In this document: in pieces, positions 60,826-64,000 of the stretch
Position numbering within the stretch: position 1 is the stretch's first letter
Layout of the letters: each line of letters begins with the position of its first letter
Program-made: the position numbers and the translations under genes
The notes under the pieces: model-generated
What the model saw: only the letters and a program-made list of their open reading frames with translations
Told to the model about the DNA's origin: nothing
The model's database searches: none
NCBI GenBank assembly: GCA_028023455.1
Contig: JAQFVV010006221.1
Coordinates: 7,481,011 to 7,545,010, forward strand
DNA from: Epiperipatus broadwayi
Lineage: Eukaryota; Onychophora; Udeonychophora; Euonychophora; Peripatidae
Length of the DNA stretch: 64,000 nt
Direction of reading: 5' to 3'

Positions 60826-60900
60826 CAGAAGCAAAACTCTCCATTTAGTAGCAACACTCAATATATAAAGAATGGTGATCATGAGATTTTTGATGGTAGA
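60826..60900. repeat. Family D remnant
   Basis: 'cacagaagcaaaactctcca' and 'gaatggtgatcatgaga' are the two ends of D, with little between them. Confidence 0.6.
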
Positions 60901-61399
60901 ACAGATATTATGAAAGTGTAATAGCGTACAGTGATTCTTACTTCTTCCCATTATTAGTTATATGTTTACATCTCTTTGATTTAAATAGAAATTAATTAAG
61001 AAGATAACAACTTTGATGAAAATACATTCATTCTATTTGTATTTTGAAAAGAGATGAGTTCTTTTTTTCACATGTTTTGTTAGAATGAAATTATTAGGTG
61101 TGAAATATGATTAGAAAGCAATTATGATTTTTATAGCAGCTGCAACAGCTATCTATAAACGAGTGCAGATGTTGCTATTCCAGAAAAAGAAAAAAAAAGA
61201 TAGTAAGACAAAAAAGGAAAAAATATATATAATAAAACATTAGAGATTTGTTTTGCAATAATTTAAATATAATGTTCTGATATTTGGCGATAATATTATT
61301 TCCACACTTAATTCTAACGTTTCGACAATTCAATTTTATTTCCTTACTGTAGCTTAAATATGGATATATATATCATGTGCTACTTCTTTCATCTGTATA

Positions 61400-61850
61400 T
61401 TTAATGTTGTTCGATGTGGTTCTTTAACTTCTATTGTAGTGAATTTATTTCCTTTCAATATTCTCACACTTCCTAATTGTGGCTTTCCATATCCTTAACC
61501 ATATCTTTCCAATGAACGAAAACAGCATACTTTTTAGGATAACCATTATTATATAAAGTGTGCCTGTCTTTTCCGCATATATAAGTACCAAATCTCACTT
61601 CCATGTAATAAATTGAGCAGAATAAGAGTTTTATGTACAACTAATTCAATTGCATGAGTTACTTCACAATAATTAAATAGTCTAACTTTTAACTTGTTAA
61701 CTGCAACATCAGCACTTTCGAGCTGTGGTGATTTTTAACATCTACGACGTAAAAGATAACAAGATTGACGTACACTTTCAATTTAATAACTATCCAAACT
61801 CATCTACTAGTGTAAGACCCATTTTTAGTGACTTAGGCAAGTGAAGTCAA
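61400..61850 (-). pseudogene. LINE RT C-terminal remnant
   Basis: Minus-strand 'RLFNYCEVTHAIELVVHKTL' and 'ILLNLLHGSEIWYLYMRKRQ' match the block that reads 'K..VY.A.VL..LLYGSE.W.LY.R' in LINE reverse transcriptases. 'AFSRLRRR' lies just upstream. Frames break downstream of 61,590. Confidence 0.68.
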
Positions 61851-61854
61851 TAAA

Positions 61855-62935
61855 TAGCAAACTTTTTAAACGTATTTTAGGATGAATTTGAGAATGGTTT
61901 TTATTAAAAGAGCAAAACTACCTTTACATTGTAAAGGTTATCTTAAAGACATTAAAAAAAAAAGTGCAGTAAAGATTGCTTTCATTGGAAAAAATATGAC
62001 AGAGAAATATGGTAGAAAGCTACAATTAGGTAAAGTATTGAAGTTTTTTTTCCAAAATAATTTTATTATATACAATAATAAGTATAAAATATTAGTGTAT
62101 ATATATATTGAAATCATTTGTTGTAAAAAAACTGAAAACTTAGAAGCTAGATTCTGCAGTTGAGTAATGTGACAATTAGTCTTTTAAATTGTGAGAATGG
62201 CGTAACGTATGTTGTAATCATTTAACTCCTGTCAAAGAACACCACTTGATTGACAACAAAAGATATCAAAGTCTTCCTTATGATTACTGTTACCATATGT
62301 CAAGATCAAGTACTCCTAATGTCTGGTTAATTTAAGCAGATAGTTGACTATTAAAGTCCAGAACATAATTTGGGAGGTTAATATGAACCTAGTTTTGAAC
62401 CATTCCTGATTTAACTTGGGACCATTAATGCTTTATTTTTTATCTTCTGGAGCTAAAATAGCTGTACTTGTTTTTAGGGGCTGTATGAAGGATGTTATGC
62501 ATACATATGTATGAAGAAAATTTGTAGTTATTAATAAAAAATCATATCTGAATAGAATTAAACTTAAATATTCGTACAGTAACAGTAATATGGATTATCA
62601 TCTAGCATAGGGTTCCATTGCTTCCTATCCTGTTAACATAACTGATTCTGGTACCTCAATATTTGGGCTGTAATTCTTGAATAAAACTTAGAAAATTATT
62701 CCAGATTACATTCAAACTTTGTGAATATTTCAGGTTGTCATTCAGTGTTTGTTGGTATTTAACTTTTATTAACTAGATAGTAACCATTCCATGGTAATGT
62801 GGGCTGATGCAGTGACTGTAAGGTAGGAGCATAGTCTTACAAGCCCTGGGCACATAATATCTTTATGAAAAAATATATTTATGGAATTTTAAAAAATTTG
62901 TGATTTTTTTAATTCAGTAAATAAATATTCAAATG
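61855..62935. other. No gene confirmed
   Basis: A 93-codon plus-strand frame (61,882-62,163) is lysine-rich and not recognised; its second half is AT-driven. The rest is AT-rich. Confidence 0.4.
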
Positions 62936-62936
62936 A

Positions 62937-63362
62937 CTTTATTGCATAAAAGTTCCTAAGAAATTTGAGCATGGAAGTGGTAGCACTAGAATCAAACCCA
63001 GGTCTCCACATTTCAGAGTCTAACATTCCACTACTGCACTAAATATTTGAATGGCTTTATTACTCAAGAGTTCATAAAAAGTTTGAATGTTGGGATTGAT
63101 CCTAGGACCCACATTCCAGAGTTTGAATCTCTACCTCTCTGCTAAACTGCACAAAATAAACAACTGTGTTCATTGTTCAAGAGTTAATAAAACGTTCGAG
63201 GGCTGTAAGTGCCAGCACTGGAATTATTTCCAGACCCCACATTCCAGAGTCCAATACTTTATCACTATGATAAACAGTACAGGACATATGTTTGGATATA
63301 TAATCAAATGGTTTATTGCTCAGCAATCCATAAGAAGTTTGAGCATTGGAAGCTGCCATCCA
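62937..63362 (-). repeat. Tandem array of family A tRNA-like units
   Basis: Three units of roughly 110-145 bp and a partial fourth. Each has, on the plus strand, 'agaagtttgagcattgg' variants, a box-B complement ('ggaattatttccag', 'gggattgatcctagg'), 'acattccagagtc' and an A-box complement ('taccactatgctaaactg' type). All lie on the minus strand. Read that way each unit looks like a degenerate tRNA head followed by the family A body seen at 32.6 kb. Confidence 0.75.
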
Positions 63363-63489
63363 TATATTTTAAATTTGAGGGTCTACCAATTTAAAAAACT
63401 ACATACAACTATGGATATAATGATTTAATATAATAATAGTAGTTTTATGATCTGTATCTATTTGTTCATAAGAACTGTGATAAAAGACT

Positions 63490-64000
63490 ATCAACATCAT
63501 CACCACCATTTCCAACCATTACCAATCAATTGCAGGATGAAGATCTCTCCACATTCAACCCATCTTCGATCTCTAACCTCTCTTCTCCACATCACTCCAG
63601 CTCACTTCCTTATTTAATCCATCTCATATGTCAACTTTTTCTAGGTCTTTTATAGTCTCTTGGAATCCAGTTTAAGATTACAACTGTCCATCTATTATAA
63701 TTTCTTCTAGCAATATGTCCAGCCCAACTCTAGTCTTTTAATTTTTTCAAAGATGTCAATACCACCTGTTTGTTTTCTCATCCATGTATTTTGTTTTTGA
63801 CCTGTTCTTGTTTCTTCTATCATACATATTTCCATAGCTCATTGAGTGGTCTGGAGTATCTTTATTGTTCTTCTATTAAGAGTCCAAATCTCAGATCCAT
63901 AAGTAAGAACTGGTAATACAAATTTATTAAAAACCTTTCTTTTAAACACATAGGCATGTTTCATTTTAACATTATTTTTACCAAAATACTCCAACCAATT
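63490..64000 (-). pseudogene. RTE-like LINE C-terminal part, runs off window
   Basis: Minus-strand residues 'NWLEYFGKNNVKMKHAYVFK', then 'VLPVLTYGSEIWTLNRR', 'MRKQTGGIDIFEKIKRLELG' and 'AGVMWRREVRDRRWVECGEI'. This is the longest copy of the LINE C-terminus also found at 33.4, 38.4-39.8 and 40.0 kb. Several frameshifts and stops. The 5' part continues beyond the window. Confidence 0.82.

Noticed and set aside
61882-62163. 93-codon lysine-rich frame as a gene
   Set aside because: The second half is AT-driven and no domain is recognised; it lies beside LINE remnants.

Overview
The window is strongly AT-rich, intron-rich-looking metazoan nuclear DNA with almost no long open reading frames. It is dominated by decayed or short transposable elements. 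I see no operons, no bacterial gene structure and no intact long gene. Several families of tRNA-derived SINEs, RTE-like, jockey/CR1-like and zf-RVT-type LINE fragments, a gypsy LTR element, a copia remnant and a ZNF862/FAM200-type hAT transposon all point to an invertebrate. I cannot name the species.

Layout. 0.6-0.9 kb: truncated copy of a hammerhead-bearing repeat (family B). 1.27-1.52 kb: short inverted-repeat element (family D) with a 14-bp target duplication. 2.07-5.18 kb: internally deleted Ty3/gypsy LTR retrotransposon. 7.4-7.9 kb: LINE C-terminal remnant. 9.0-11.5 kb: tRNA-derived SINEs around a candidate host exon (10,530-10,832, minus), with a possible ankyrin exon at 12.7 kb on the same strand. 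14.5-15.1 kb: inverted pair of B units. 16.5-16.7 kb and 23.3-24.3 kb: LINE 3' ends. 22.5 kb: a palindromic MITE. 24.5-25.05 kb: diverged D-type element. 25.2-26.7 kb: copia pol remnant. 31.0-33.8 kb: cluster of SINEs and two D elements. 34.5-35.9 kb: perfect and imperfect palindromes. 36.25-36.53 kb: minisatellite. 38.4-40.3 kb: LINE pieces, one apparently nested. 43.24-46.13 kb: hAT element with TIRs and 8-bp TSD, carrying a younger D insertion. 48.2-50.0 kb: jockey/CR1-like LINE. 51.6-52.4 kb: LINE reverse-transcriptase remnant. 55,472-55,623: candidate terminal host exon. 57.9-60.7 kb: B units, including a 472-bp-period tandem pair. 61.4-61.8 and 63.5-64.0 kb: LINE C-termini (minus). 62.9-63.4 kb: tandem array of tRNA-like SINE units.

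The most interesting content is not protein-coding. Two unrelated dispersed families carry type I hammerhead ribozyme folds that can be read base by base. In family B (cores at 702, 14,635 minus, 14,932, 60,060 and 60,532) the CUGAUGA and GAAA core, stem II, a short near-palindromic stem III ending in U-A, and a two-part stem I are all present. Two copies lie in direct tandem exactly 472 bp apart, so double self-cleavage would release a 472-nt RNA that could circularise, as in retrozymes. In family D (45,618-45,657 plus; 32,119-32,158 minus; diverged relative near 24,625-24,648 minus) the core is embedded in an element with variable 9-14-bp target duplications and a partly duplicated, partly inverted structure. 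That is the arrangement expected of non-autonomous Penelope-like elements.

Host coding evidence is thin: one convincing internal exon, one short ankyrin-like segment and one plausible terminal exon. The rest is intergenic or intronic sequence.
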